A stretch of DNA of 64,000 nucleotides from Methylomonas albis (GCF_014850955.1 NZ_JACXSS010000001.1:1736001-1800000), one strand, 5' to 3'. Positions 53,243 to 62,608 are shown, numbered from the stretch's first letter. The notes: a model not told the origin generated them from the letters alone. Numbers and translations are program-made.

Positions 53243-53926
53243 CTAAAATTTTTTCAGTATGGCGGTGTCGATATTGCCGTTATGCAAGGCGCTGGCTAAC
53301 AACACAGCGGCAATCCCGATGGCTTTCAGTCGCGTCAGATCGTTAATATCCCGAACTCCGCCTGCTGCGACGATCTGTTTATCCGGATGTGCGTAGCAAA
53401 GCTTGTTTAGTTTTTCAAAGTCAGGGCCCTTATTGCTACCGACCAAATCCAAGGTCATCACCACAACGGTTCTCGGCCATAGTCCAGGACTTTCCAGCCA
53501 ACGCGGATGCCCTAAAGCGTGGTTATGTTTAAAGTCCAGCGACAGGATTAGATCGGCCGTTTTTAAAGAGACGGGCAGCCGTTGCGATTCGGTGCCGATG
53601 ACCGGTTTACAGTTGCGGGGCCGAGTGGCCTTAGAAAGGGCTTGATGGCTGTTGCCAGTATCTACCCAAAATTCTATGTTTGGATACTGATTGAGCAAGC
53701 CGTCTATGACCTTGTTGTGATTGCCCTTGCCATCAATGGCGTCAAGGTCGGCAATATAAAATGTTTGAAATGGATACAGCGTTAAAAAACTGGTCACGAC
53801 GTCGGTAATCTCGCTGTTGTTACATATTGACGAGGTGTGATGCACGGGTTGATAACGACTGCGGTCACCGCCCGCGGCAAGGACCACGAAGCCGCCTTTT
53901 AAATCAATGACTGGAATAATCTGCAT
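53243..53926 (-). CDS. HisA/HisF-related TIM-barrel protein of the C1 cluster
   Basis: A 227-residue beta-alpha barrel starting MQIIPVIDLKGGFVVLAAGG, with LYPFQTFYIADLDAIDGKGN and IVAAGGVRDINDLTRLKAIG as HisA-like phosphate-binding elements. Several HisA sugar-phosphate residues differ, and members of this branch (hisAF_rel) occur together with H4MPT genes in methylotrophs and archaea. Probably a biosynthetic isomerase or lyase for H4MPT or methylofuran, not histidine. The only gene of this cluster on the minus strand. Its start lies 20 bases from that of the MfnD-like gene. Confidence 0.82.
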   Translation of the reverse strand: MQIIPVIDLKGGFVVLAAGGDRSRYQPVHHTSSICNNSEITDVVTSFLTLYPFQTFYIADLDAIDGKGNHNKVIDGLLNQYPNIEFWVDTGNSHQALSKATRPRNCKPVIGTESQRLPVSLKTADLILSLDFKHNHALGHPRWLESPGLWPRTVVVMTLDLVGSNKGPDFEKLNKLCYAHPDKQIVAAGGVRDINDLTRLKAIGIAAVLLASALHNGNIDTAILKKF

Positions 53927-53946
53927 AGGTCAAGCGAGTTTTAGAA

Positions 53947-54936
53947 TTGAGAATTCTGGTATTTGAATATATTACCGGCGGCGGTCTGGCTGGGCAGATA
54001 TTGCCGGCGTCTCTGGCAGCGGAAGGCGGCATGATGTTACAGGCTTTAATCGCCGAACTGAAGTGTCTGGACGATATTCAGCTTTGCGTACCGCTGGATG
54101 CGCGTTGTAAGAAGCCGGCCTTGCTGTCGGAGCACGAAATAGTAACGTTAAGTCCGGATGCTGATATTGACAGCGTGTTGGCGGATTTGCTGAATGAAGT
54201 CGAGCTGTTTTGGCCGATCGCGCCGGAAAGTGACGGCATTTTGCAAGGTTTGGCCGAGCTGGCGGCCGAGGCGAATGTTGAGGTTTTATTATCTAATCCG
54301 GCGACATTGGCAATCTGCACCAACAAGTATGCTAGCTACCAAGTGCTGATAAAATCGACCGTTCCGGTTGTGGAAACGCGTTTGCTTAGTGATGGTGTTG
54401 CCGGGTTAGACGGAAATATTGTTATAAAAATAGCCGATGGCGTTGGCTGCATGGATAGTTTTGTACTTTGTAACGAAGAGCTGCCGGCTAAGCTTGTCGA
54501 ATTAAGCGAGCCGCATCGCTATGTATTGCAAGCTTATATCTGCGGTCAGGCCGCCAGTTTGTCCGGCTTGTTTAAGCATGGTCAGGCTTGGCTTATCTGC
54601 TACAACCATCAGCAAATCGTTTTGGAACAGGGTCAATTCAGCTTGCAAGGTTGTTTAGTCAATGTGAAAACCGATAAGCTGGATTTTTATCGAAATCTGA
54701 TAAAAGAAATTGCCAAAGTACTGCCGGACTTGTGGGGCTATGTGGGTATCGATATTATCGAGCATGCCGAACAAGGTCCGTTGCTGCTGGAAATCAATCC
54801 GCGTTTGACCAGCTCTTACGTAGGTATCCAGCAAGCGACCGGCATTAACGTGGCCGAGCAGGTGTTACGCTTGCGACACGCCGAGCCGGTTTTGCAGGCT
54901 AGTCGAAATGAAACGGTTCAGATCAGCATCAAATAA
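53947..54936 (+). CDS. MfnD-like ATP-grasp ligase (tyramine-glutamate ligase homologue)
   Basis: A 329-residue ATP-grasp protein starting at TTG 53947 (MRILVFEYITGGGLAGQILP); FEYxxxGG at the N-terminus is typical of MfnD relatives. Metal/ATP elements: NIVIKIADGVGCMDSFVL (about residue 157) and LLEINPRLTSSYVGIQQATG (about 277). MfnD joins glutamate to tyramine at the start of methanofuran synthesis; methylotrophs make the related methylofuran. Eight bases separate it from the MfnF-like gene. Specificity for tyramine is inferred from family and neighbours. Confidence 0.8.
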   Translation: MRILVFEYITGGGLAGQILPASLAAEGGMMLQALIAELKCLDDIQLCVPLDARCKKPALLSEHEIVTLSPDADIDSVLADLLNEVELFWPIAPESDGILQGLAELAAEANVEVLLSNPATLAICTNKYASYQVLIKSTVPVVETRLLSDGVAGLDGNIVIKIADGVGCMDSFVLCNEELPAKLVELSEPHRYVLQAYICGQAASLSGLFKHGQAWLICYNHQQIVLEQGQFSLQGCLVNVKTDKLDFYRNLIKEIAKVLPDLWGYVGIDIIEHAEQGPLLLEINPRLTSSYVGIQQATGINVAEQVLRLRHAEPVLQASRNETVQISIK

Positions 54937-54944
54937 AAGGCACA

Positions 54945-55991
54945 ATGAATAAGCAGATCGCAGGTTGGGATATTGGCGGCGCGCACGTCAAGTTAGCATT
55001 GCTGGATGAATCCGGCCACATCCAGGCAGTTGCGCAGCAAGCGTGTCCGCTATGGAAGGGTGTGGATCACCTGCAACGCACGCTGGCCGATTTGGCCGGT
55101 CAATTTAAGCTGCAAGATCGTCTACACGCCGTGACGATGACCGGCGAACTGGTGGATTGTTTTTCCAGTCGGGAGCAAGGTGTCACTGCTATCGTTCAGG
55201 CGGTTTGCGAGCATTTTAGCGCCGGGCAGGTATCGGTATTTGCCGGTCTGCGCGGTTTTTTGCCGGTCGCGCAAATTAAGCCGATCGATAGCATGGATAT
55301 CGCCTCGGCTAACTGGTTGGCCAGCCTGGTATTGGTAGCAAAACAACTGCCAAATACCTTGTTCGTGGACATAGGCAGCACCACAACCGATATTTTGTTG
55401 GTCGAGAATTATCAACTCAATGTGCAAGGATTTACCGATTATCAGCGTTTGGTATCCGGGGAATTGGTGTATACCGGCATTATCCGTACCGCGGTAATGG
55501 CGATTGCCCAAGAAGCGGAATTCAACGGCCAACAAATGGGCTTGATGGCCGAATATTTCGCGACGATGGCCGATGTGTATCGGGTGACCGGCGACTTGAA
55601 CGAAGCGCACGATCAGAGCGACACTGCCGATGGCGCGGAAAAGTCCGTGATGGCTAGCGCCCGCCGCTTATCGCGGTTGACCGGTTACGAATTCAACGAG
55701 AGCGATCACGCACTTTGGCTGGCATTTGCCAGTCACTTAAAAGCCAAGCAAAAACACAAAATTAGTCAGGCTTGTGTCAGGCAATTGCAGCGGGCGCAGA
55801 CGCGCTCGGCAATTAAATTGGTCGGTGCCGGTGTCGGCCGCTTCTTAGCTAGGGACATTGCTGCGGATTTAGGCGTTGATTATCTGGACTTTACGGATTT
55901 GCTACCATCAAGCACCAAAGCCGAGGCTATCGACGCCGCCGACTGTGCACCGGCCGTTGCTGTTGCTTATCTTGCCGGTGGGTTTGGTTAA
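54945..55991 (+). CDS. MfnF-like H4MPT-linked C1 transfer protein (hydantoinase/Hsp70-fold)
   Basis: A 348-residue actin-like ATPase-fold protein. Two phosphate loops are visible: GWDIGGAHVKLALLD at the start and LFVDIGSTTTDILLVE (about residue 140); VSGELVYTGIIRTAVMA follows. In archaea this family (MfnF) couples the furan diphosphate to gamma-glutamyltyramine; in methylotrophs it is a conserved H4MPT-linked gene. Directly follows the MfnD-like gene, and an MfnE-like kinase lies downstream, so methylofuran assembly is the likely job. Confidence 0.83.
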   Translation: MNKQIAGWDIGGAHVKLALLDESGHIQAVAQQACPLWKGVDHLQRTLADLAGQFKLQDRLHAVTMTGELVDCFSSREQGVTAIVQAVCEHFSAGQVSVFAGLRGFLPVAQIKPIDSMDIASANWLASLVLVAKQLPNTLFVDIGSTTTDILLVENYQLNVQGFTDYQRLVSGELVYTGIIRTAVMAIAQEAEFNGQQMGLMAEYFATMADVYRVTGDLNEAHDQSDTADGAEKSVMASARRLSRLTGYEFNESDHALWLAFASHLKAKQKHKISQACVRQLQRAQTRSAIKLVGAGVGRFLARDIAADLGVDYLDFTDLLPSSTKAEAIDAADCAPAVAVAYLAGGFG

Positions 55992-56070
55992 AGCCGGCGG
56001 CTGGGTTAAAATCCACGAAATGCAAATCATGTCCTTGCGGCACATTCCGGCCGTTTATTAGCAGCCCTTA

Positions 56071-57444
56071 ATGCCTTTAGCCTTACCCACCAAACAATCG
56101 CTGCCTTATTTTCAAGACAGTTCGCCCTTATTTGCCCCCTTGGCACAGCAGCCTTGGGCGGTATTTCTGGATAGTGCGCAGCCGCATAGCAAACAAGATA
56201 GATTCGATATCATCGCTTACGCGCCGATAGCGACCCTGCAAACTCGCGGTAATATCACCCGCATCGAACGCGACGGCCTGGTTACCGAGAGTCACGCCGA
56301 TCCTTTTGAGTTATTGAAGCAGCAGTTAGGACGGCCGGTAGCCAGTGTAGATGGCTTGCCATTCAACGGTGGCGCAATCGGTTACTTTGCTTACGATCTT
56401 GCCAGACGTATAGAGCGACTGCCGGCCATGGCCAGCAATACGGAACAGCTGGCGGAGATGGCCGTGGGTATTTACCGTTGGGCGGTGATTGTCGATCACC
56501 AGCGTCGGCAAAGTTGGTTGGTCAGTGTTGATCTGCCGGAAAGCGAGCAGCAAAGACTAATCGCCGAATTCAGCGCGATTACGACACCGGCAGAAACAGC
56601 GGATTTTAAAGTGCTGCAAGCCCCGCGCGCCAATATGGACAGAGCGGCTTATGCCACGGCTTTTCAACGGATCAAGCACTATTTGAAAGAGGGCGATTGC
56701 TATCAGATCAATTTGACCCAGCGTTTCGAGAGTCCGTGTGAAGGCGAGCCGTGGCAAGCTTATCAGGTGCTAAGGCAGATTAATGCCGCGCCATTCAGCG
56801 CCTATCTGAATTTTCCGGATGTGCAGGTATTGAGTTCTTCGCCGGAAAGGTTTTTAAAAGTCACCGACGGTGCAGTGGAAACTAAACCCATCAAAGGGAC
56901 TCGTCCGCGCCGAAGTGATTGGGAAGAAGATCAGGCGCAGATAGAAGACCTGGTGTCCAGCACCAAGGACCGGGCCGAGAATGTCATGATCGTCGACCTG
57001 CTACGTAACGATTTAGGTAAGAGCTGTAAAAAGGGTTCTGTGTGGGTGCCGAGTTTGTTCTCCGTTGAAAGCTATACCACCGTGCATCACTTGGTCAGCA
57101 CCGTGACGGGTCAACTAGCGGAAGGCCAGCATGCCATCGATTTATTGCGCAGTTGTTTTCCGGGCGGCTCGATTACCGGCGCGCCGAAGATTCGGGCAAT
57201 GGAAATCATCGAAGAACTGGAACCACATAGACGCGGCATTTATTGCGGCGCGATCGGTTACATTGGCTTTGACGGCAATATGGACACCAATATCGCCATC
57301 CGCACCTTGGTGCACAACCACGGCACCATCCGTTTTTGGGCCGGCGGCGGCATCGTCAACGACTCAGTGCTGGACGAGGAATATCAGGAATGTTTCGATA
57401 AGGCCGCGGCCTTATTGCAGTTACTCAAGCAGTTTGGCGCATGA
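56071..57444 (+). CDS. pabB: Aminodeoxychorismate synthase component I
   Basis: A 457-residue chorismate-using enzyme. The N-terminal domain has FDIIAYAPIATLQTRG; the catalytic domain has YQINLTQRFE, SSSPERFLKV, KPIKGTRPRRSD, the LRNDLGKSC motif, and SCFPGGSITGAPKIRAMEII near the C-terminus. It makes 4-amino-4-deoxychorismate for 4-aminobenzoate, the arylamine of folate and H4MPT. Its stop overlaps the kinase gene by four bases, tying it into the cofactor operon. Confidence 0.93.
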   Translation: MPLALPTKQSLPYFQDSSPLFAPLAQQPWAVFLDSAQPHSKQDRFDIIAYAPIATLQTRGNITRIERDGLVTESHADPFELLKQQLGRPVASVDGLPFNGGAIGYFAYDLARRIERLPAMASNTEQLAEMAVGIYRWAVIVDHQRRQSWLVSVDLPESEQQRLIAEFSAITTPAETADFKVLQAPRANMDRAAYATAFQRIKHYLKEGDCYQINLTQRFESPCEGEPWQAYQVLRQINAAPFSAYLNFPDVQVLSSSPERFLKVTDGAVETKPIKGTRPRRSDWEEDQAQIEDLVSSTKDRAENVMIVDLLRNDLGKSCKKGSVWVPSLFSVESYTTVHHLVSTVTGQLAEGQHAIDLLRSCFPGGSITGAPKIRAMEIIEELEPHRRGIYCGAIGYIGFDGNMDTNIAIRTLVHNHGTIRFWAGGGIVNDSVLDEEYQECFDKAAALLQLLKQFGA

Positions 57445-58007
57445 CTTGCGTGATCAAGTTGGGCGGCAGTTTGCTGGAAACGGCAGTCTTACCCGCTTGC
57501 TTGGCGGCGATTGAACACCGCAGCGGCCCAATCGTCATCGTGCCCGGCGGCGGGCTGTTTGCCGAACAGGTGCGCGTCGCGCAAAGCCAGTGGCATTTCG
57601 ACGATGTCGCCGCGCATCGGATGGCGATTTTGGCGATGCAGCAAATGGCGTTGTTGATGCATAGCTTAAAGCCCGAGTTTGCTATTGTCGGTGATACCGG
57701 GAGTTTACATCCCGCAGGGCAAGTCAAACCGGTGCTGATTTGGTCGCCGCAAGTCGAGCAATTGGATAAAGCCGGCATTGCCAATAGTTGGGATATTACC
57801 TCTGATAGTTTGGCGGCTTGGTTGGCCGGCCGCATCGAAGCAGATGAGCTAATCATTGTGAAATCGGCGCAGATTCCGGAGCAAGCTAATTTTCCGGACT
57901 TACAGCAACAAGGTATCCTTGATGCTGCTTTCCAGCGCTTCACCTTCCAGGCTAATTACCAAATAACCGTGATCAACAAAGACCGCTTCCTGTCCCACCA
58001 TGATTAA
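57441..58007 (+). CDS. MfnE-like amino acid kinase family protein
   Basis: A 188-residue short member of the amino acid kinase fold: CVIKLGGSLLET at the N-terminus, IVIVPGGGLFAEQVR (about residue 35), and EADELIIVKSAQIPEQ in place of the canonical K-T-DG loop. Archaeal MfnE phosphorylates the aminomethylfuran phosphate to a diphosphate for MfnF. Size and neighbours (MfnD- and MfnF-like) match. Overlaps both pabB and the DUF2959 gene. Confidence 0.8.
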   Translation: MTCVIKLGGSLLETAVLPACLAAIEHRSGPIVIVPGGGLFAEQVRVAQSQWHFDDVAAHRMAILAMQQMALLMHSLKPEFAIVGDTGSLHPAGQVKPVLIWSPQVEQLDKAGIANSWDITSDSLAAWLAGRIEADELIIVKSAQIPEQANFPDLQQQGILDAAFQRFTFQANYQITVINKDRFLSHHD

Positions 58008-58659
58008 TTTCATTAAAGCCATACTGAACAAGCGTTTGCGCAAGGCTTATTATCAAAGCCGGGAATCCTTGCTGGGTCATCAAAAGCGCGACATCGTCGT
58101 CATGCAAGTCGGGCAGGCGTGCGAGAGCTTGAAGGAAAGCCGGGATCAATTTGTCGATGCCTTGGATAAATTCAAAAGCATTGTCAATTTACCGGATAGT
58201 TCCCTGGAACAACGCTATCAGCAACTAAAGCGCCGTTACGATTTATGTAAGGGGAAAGCCGATCAAGTCAGTCACAGAATTCAGGCGGTGGAAGAGATTA
58301 GCGAAGCTTTATTTGCGGAATGGGAAGCCGAGCTGGCTTTATACAGCAACCGGGCCCTGAAGGCGCGTAGTCAGCAGCAGTTGAAAAAATCCCGGCAGCA
58401 ATACGCTCGCTTGTTAAAAGCCTTGCAGACTGCGGAAACCCGAATGCATCCGGTATTGGCGGCGTTTCAGGATCAGGTTTTGTTTTTAAAGCACAACTTG
58501 AACGCGCATGCGATTGCGGCATTGCGGCATGAGTTTATGGAAATTGGTGTGGATATTTCGAGATTGATCGAGGTGATGGAGAAGACCATCAGCGAGGCCA
58601 GTCAGTTTGTCGCGGTTCTAGTGGAACAGAAACAGCTGCCGGCCCCCGTGCGTCAATAA
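58000..58659 (+). CDS. DUF2959 coiled-coil protein
   Basis: A 219-residue, charged, almost entirely helical protein. Signature segments: DQFVDALDKFKSIVNLPDSS, QVSHRIQAVEEISEALFAEW and FQDQVLFLKHNLNAHAIAAL. No signal peptide or catalytic motif. DUF2959 function is unknown; the fold suggests a PspA-like or scaffold coiled coil. It overlaps the MfnE-like gene by eight bases, so it is expressed with the cofactor genes, perhaps only by position. Confidence 0.82.
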   Translation: MINFIKAILNKRLRKAYYQSRESLLGHQKRDIVVMQVGQACESLKESRDQFVDALDKFKSIVNLPDSSLEQRYQQLKRRYDLCKGKADQVSHRIQAVEEISEALFAEWEAELALYSNRALKARSQQQLKKSRQQYARLLKALQTAETRMHPVLAAFQDQVLFLKHNLNAHAIAALRHEFMEIGVDISRLIEVMEKTISEASQFVAVLVEQKQLPAPVRQ

Positions 58660-58660
58660 A

Positions 58661-59095
58661 TTACATGGAGTGCATTTGGTAATCGACCCGTGCTGGCGGC
58701 GTTTTGTCACGTTGGTCAGGGGTTTTCTTACGGTTTTGATCAATACGCTCTTGCGAGTATTGGGAAATCATTTGGTCCCAATTGCTGTATTTTTCGTAGT
58801 CTTTGCTGCCGGAAGCTTTACGTTTGGCAAATAACTCTTTGCCCGCCTCCACCAATTGTTCAGGTGTCTTGCCATCGATAGCGTCTAAAAACTCCTTGTT
58901 ATTGCGGATTTCATCGCGTAAGGTCCAGAAAGACACTTCAAACTCGATGCGTTGGTCTAGCGGCAATTTTTCCTTGATTTGACTGATTGATCGATTGACG
59001 GTTTTTAAACTGCTGCCGTTGATTTGATTGCTTTTATTGCAACCAGCCAAAAGTGCACAGGTTAAAAAAACCAAAACAGTTGACGCTTTTTTCAT
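58661..59095 (-). CDS. Small lipoprotein (DUF6694-like)
   Basis: A 144-residue lipoprotein with lipobox LLAGC. The first mature part, NQINGSSLKTVNRSISQIKE and LPLDQRIEFEVSFWTLRDEI, matches a small lipoprotein family of unknown function. The C-terminal third is highly charged with no recognised motif. Convergent with the DUF2959 gene, one base between stops, and no obvious terminator. Confidence 0.72.
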   Translation of the reverse strand: MKKASTVLVFLTCALLAGCNKSNQINGSSLKTVNRSISQIKEKLPLDQRIEFEVSFWTLRDEIRNNKEFLDAIDGKTPEQLVEAGKELFAKRKASGSKDYEKYSNWDQMISQYSQERIDQNRKKTPDQRDKTPPARVDYQMHSM

Positions 59096-59210
59096 GATGC
59101 AGCCCCCCAGTGGCTAAATAAACAAACCCGAATTTTGTATTTATAATGGTTGCAACGCGGGTTACCAAACAAACCAAATTACTCGGTAATTAAAAACACA
59201 AGCTTACCAC

Positions 59211-60953
59211 ATGCTGGAATTTATCCAACTTCTCAAACAGCGTTACCAAACTGTGCTACGGCAGCTGGATAAAAAAAATCCCCAGTATATGGATTATCAG
59301 CAACGTATCGAACAATTGTTATACGGCGAAGCCTTCATTCGCAAAGGCGACTTGCTGGACGGCAACCCCGGTTTTCCGCTGCAAATTGCCGTAATCGGGC
59401 CGACGCAGGCCGGTAAAAGTTCTGTGGTCAATCTGCTGTTAAATGCCAATGCCGCGGGAGTGAGTCCGCTGGCCGGTTACACCGTGCAGGCCCAGGGTTT
59501 TTGCCATGCCCTGACACCGGACGACTGCGACGGGATGCAACATTATTTTGGTCGCTTTCAATATCTGGAACAAACTGAATTGCGGCCAGGAAGATACGAT
59601 TGCTATTCATTGAGTCCAAGCGCGGGCGCCTCTGCGTTGTTGCCGGCTTGCGTTTGCTGGGATACCCCGGATTTCGATTCAATAGATGCCGCCGATTATC
59701 GGGAAGGTGTGATTCGCACCATCGCGCTGGCCGACATCGTGGTATTGGTGGTCAGCAAAGAGAAATACGCCGATCAATCGGTGTGGGAAATGATGAAAGC
59801 CATCGAGATTTTCCAACAACCGACTCTGGTTTGCGTAAACAAACTCAACGAAGGCAGCGAGCCGGTGATACTGGATTCCTTGCGGCAAAAATGGATGCAG
59901 AGCCGTCAGGACCCTTTGCCTACCGTGGTGCCTTTATTATTCCAAAAACTACCGGCAGTGCCGAGCTGGCCGCAGTCGGCTAAGCATGCATTCTCTGATC
60001 TGGCGAAAAAAGTCACCCGTCACAAACATGCCGCTCGCCAGCAGCAATTACTCAGCCGCTATTGGTTGGACTGGCTGCAACCGGTGTTTGCCGAACACCA
60101 CGCCCAGCACCATTGGCAAACTTTGGTCGATCAAGCGCTGGCGCAAGCAGTAAAGGAGTACCAACGCGATTATCTCAACCATCCGTATCATTACGAAACC
60201 TTTCAAAACGCCTTGTTAAATCTGCTGACGTTGCTGGAAATCCCCGGCATCGCTAAAGCGCTAGGCAAGACCCGACGGGCGATGACTTGGCCGTTTCGTA
60301 AATTATTTGCATTGGGTAGCGGTAATGCTGCTATCAATCCGAATCAGGAGCTTAGTGTGCTGAATCAGCTAGGCGAGCATCTCTTGATTCAAATTGCTGA
60401 CCGCTTGCTGGAGAAGACCGAAACCGAGCCGGCCGATAGTCGCTGGTGGAAAGAAGTCGCGATGGCGCTCAGACAGAAACGCGTCGATTTATTGCAGGTT
60501 TATCGACAGGCGGTGACGGATTATCACAGCGATTTTCAGCAGGATGTGGAAGCTTCCGCTCAGCGCTTGTATTTAAAGCTACAAGAGCAACCGCTGGTTT
60601 TGAACAGCCTGCGTGCCACCCGTATCACCACCGACGCCGGCGCCTTATTGCTGGCGATTCAGGCCGGCGGCATCGGCGTCCACGATTTGGTGCTCACGCC
60701 ATTGATGCTGACCATTACTTCCTTGCTGGCTGAAAGTGCTATTGGCAGCTATATGCATAAGGTCGAAGCCGAATTAAAACAGCATCAACTCAACACTGTG
60801 AAAACCGCGCTGTTCGAGGCCTGCCTGAAACAACGGCTGTATTTGCTACCGCAAGGTGTGCAATCGCCCACTCGTTTTAATATTTCCGAACAACAATGCC
60901 ACGTCGCGGAACAGACGCTGAAAGAGAAGAAACATGGCTTACGATTACTCTGA
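59211..60953 (+). CDS. Dynamin-like/LeoA-type GTPase A
   Basis: A 580-residue GTPase. G1 is IGPTQAGKSSVVN (about residue 63), G3 is CWDTPDFDS (about 147) and G4 is VCVNKLNE (about 203). The region after residue 260 is helical and has a hydrophobic segment at about 475-510 (GALLLAIQAGGIGVHDLVLT). The arrangement, an N-terminal GTPase followed by a long helical stalk with a membrane-touching part, resembles bacterial dynamin-like proteins. It overlaps GTPase B by 20 bases, so the two are translated together and may act as a pair at a membrane. Substrate and role unknown. Confidence 0.8.
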   Translation: MLEFIQLLKQRYQTVLRQLDKKNPQYMDYQQRIEQLLYGEAFIRKGDLLDGNPGFPLQIAVIGPTQAGKSSVVNLLLNANAAGVSPLAGYTVQAQGFCHALTPDDCDGMQHYFGRFQYLEQTELRPGRYDCYSLSPSAGASALLPACVCWDTPDFDSIDAADYREGVIRTIALADIVVLVVSKEKYADQSVWEMMKAIEIFQQPTLVCVNKLNEGSEPVILDSLRQKWMQSRQDPLPTVVPLLFQKLPAVPSWPQSAKHAFSDLAKKVTRHKHAARQQQLLSRYWLDWLQPVFAEHHAQHHWQTLVDQALAQAVKEYQRDYLNHPYHYETFQNALLNLLTLLEIPGIAKALGKTRRAMTWPFRKLFALGSGNAAINPNQELSVLNQLGEHLLIQIADRLLEKTETEPADSRWWKEVAMALRQKRVDLLQVYRQAVTDYHSDFQQDVEASAQRLYLKLQEQPLVLNSLRATRITTDAGALLLAIQAGGIGVHDLVLTPLMLTITSLLAESAIGSYMHKVEAELKQHQLNTVKTALFEACLKQRLYLLPQGVQSPTRFNISEQQCHVAEQTLKEKKHGLRLL

Positions 60954-62523
60954 ATTGCTGGCCGAAGCTCGGCAATGGGCCGAATCCGCGCACGCCGAAG
61001 GCCGCTTGAGTGCGGAACAGGCGCAATTGTTGACCACAATAGATACGCGCAGCACGGAAAGCCTATTTGCCGCGAGTCCAACCGATTCGGATGCCAGGCC
61101 CTTGATCGTCGCCTTCATGGGCGGGACCGGCGTAGGTAAAAGCAGCTTGCTTAATCGCTTGGCAGGGCAGGCGATTGCCAAAGCCGGGATCGAGCGGCCG
61201 ACCTCACGGGAAGTGACCTTGTATCACCACCAAAGTCTGGCTATCAACAAATTGCCGGCCGGGCTGCCCTTGGACAGCATCAAGATCAGCCAGCACAACG
61301 ATGCAGCAAACAGCCATATCGTCTGGATTGACATGCCGGATTTCGACAGTGTTGAACTCAGCAACAAACGCCTAGTGCTGGAGTGGCTGCCGCATATTGA
61401 CGTATTGCTTTATGTCGTCAGCCCCGAGCGCTACCGCGACAATAAAGCCTGGCAATTGCTATTGGCGGAAGGTGCGAAACACGCTTGGCTATTCGTGATG
61501 AACCAATGGGATCGCGGCCAGCCGGTGCAATACGACGATTTTAAACGGCAGTTGGGTAAGGCCGGTTTTACCGATCCCTTAATCTTTCGCACCAGTTGTA
61601 GCGAGGCGGGTAGCGATGAATTTGCCGTATTGCTGGAGCAGTTGCGGCAACTCTCCGGCCGGCACAGTGTCGCCCAACTGGAACAGCGTGGTGAGCAATT
61701 ACGCCGGCAGCACTTAAAGCAGACCTTGCAACAACTGGCCGAGGATTTTTCCGCGCAAGACTACGGGCAATTACAGCAGAACTTCGATGCACTATGGCAG
61801 CATACCGAAGCCAGCTTGCAACACGGTCTGGCCTGGCCGATCAAACAACTCGCGCAATTTTGGGCGGAGAACCTGGGCCAAGCAGCCGACATCAAATTGT
61901 GGGACGACTGGGCGCAGAATCGCCTGAACGATTTGCTGGACGAATTGGTGTTGCAAGCCGCGCAAGCCAATATTCCCGGCAAGCCCTTGAAGAACGCGTT
62001 ACAAAATGTGCGCGAGCACACCGGCAAAAATCTCACTGCCCAATCCGAATTGGCTGGCCGACAGGCTTTATTGCAGCCCGGCAACAGCGCTCAGCGTTTT
62101 ATGCTGAGATTTACGGCGATCTGCGAAACGGTCTTGCCTCTGGCGGCGATGGGCGCAGTGGGCTATCAAGTATTCTCCGGCTACTACCACAGCGCCGCCG
62201 ACGCCACTGCCACTGCTTATTTAGGTACTGACTTTGCGGTGCATAGCGTATTGCTGATTGGCCTAAGCTGGCTTATTCCGTTTTTCCTGCACAAAAAAAT
62301 CCAGCCATCCTTGCAGAAAGCGGCGTTGAAAGGCTTACAGAAAGGTTTACAGCAGGTTTTGGCGGAGTTGAGAGCGGAAATCAAACAGGCTTTAAAGGCC
62401 GAACAACAACACAATGAATTGCTGCAACAGCAATTACAAGCAATGCTGGCCAAATGCAGCGTCGAGCCGGTCGTGGCTATAGAACAGGGGAGCTTGTTGG
62501 GTAGAGTTTTGTTGGCGGATTGA
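60934..62523 (+). CDS. Membrane-associated GTPase B
   Basis: A 529-residue GTPase related to GTPase A: G1 FMGGTGVGKSSLLNRL (about residue 67), G3 WIDMPDFDSVEL (about 130) and G4 FVMNQWDRG (about 190). Long helical regions follow, and there are two hydrophobic segments near the C-terminus (VLPLAAMGAVGYQVF and HSVLLIGLSWLIPFFL, residues 395-455), then a basic amphipathic tail. The C-terminal hairpin should insert into the inner membrane. Likely partner of GTPase A in membrane remodelling or trafficking (inference). Confidence 0.8.
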   Translation: MAYDYSELLAEARQWAESAHAEGRLSAEQAQLLTTIDTRSTESLFAASPTDSDARPLIVAFMGGTGVGKSSLLNRLAGQAIAKAGIERPTSREVTLYHHQSLAINKLPAGLPLDSIKISQHNDAANSHIVWIDMPDFDSVELSNKRLVLEWLPHIDVLLYVVSPERYRDNKAWQLLLAEGAKHAWLFVMNQWDRGQPVQYDDFKRQLGKAGFTDPLIFRTSCSEAGSDEFAVLLEQLRQLSGRHSVAQLEQRGEQLRRQHLKQTLQQLAEDFSAQDYGQLQQNFDALWQHTEASLQHGLAWPIKQLAQFWAENLGQAADIKLWDDWAQNRLNDLLDELVLQAAQANIPGKPLKNALQNVREHTGKNLTAQSELAGRQALLQPGNSAQRFMLRFTAICETVLPLAAMGAVGYQVFSGYYHSAADATATAYLGTDFAVHSVLLIGLSWLIPFFLHKKIQPSLQKAALKGLQKGLQQVLAELRAEIKQALKAEQQHNELLQQQLQAMLAKCSVEPVVAIEQGSLLGRVLLAD

Positions 62524-62573
62524 AACGTTGCGTGGCGGCTTGTAGCTGGTTTGGATAACGCCCAAGAAAATTT

Positions 62574-62608
62574 CGCCAACGTTTCAGTTCCGAACCAGAA
62601 CGTTGGCG
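62574..62608 (+). terminator. Inverted repeat after GTPase B
   Basis: cgccaacgtt / aacgttggcg are perfect 10-base arms around a 15-base loop that itself contains gttc...gaac. It lies 50 bases after the GTPase B stop and is followed by TTATTTT. Probably a terminator, possibly a repeat. Confidence 0.5.

Noticed and set aside
53243-53926. Histidine biosynthesis gene hisA
   Set aside because: No other his genes nearby; sequence and context fit the HisA-related branch associated with H4MPT genes.
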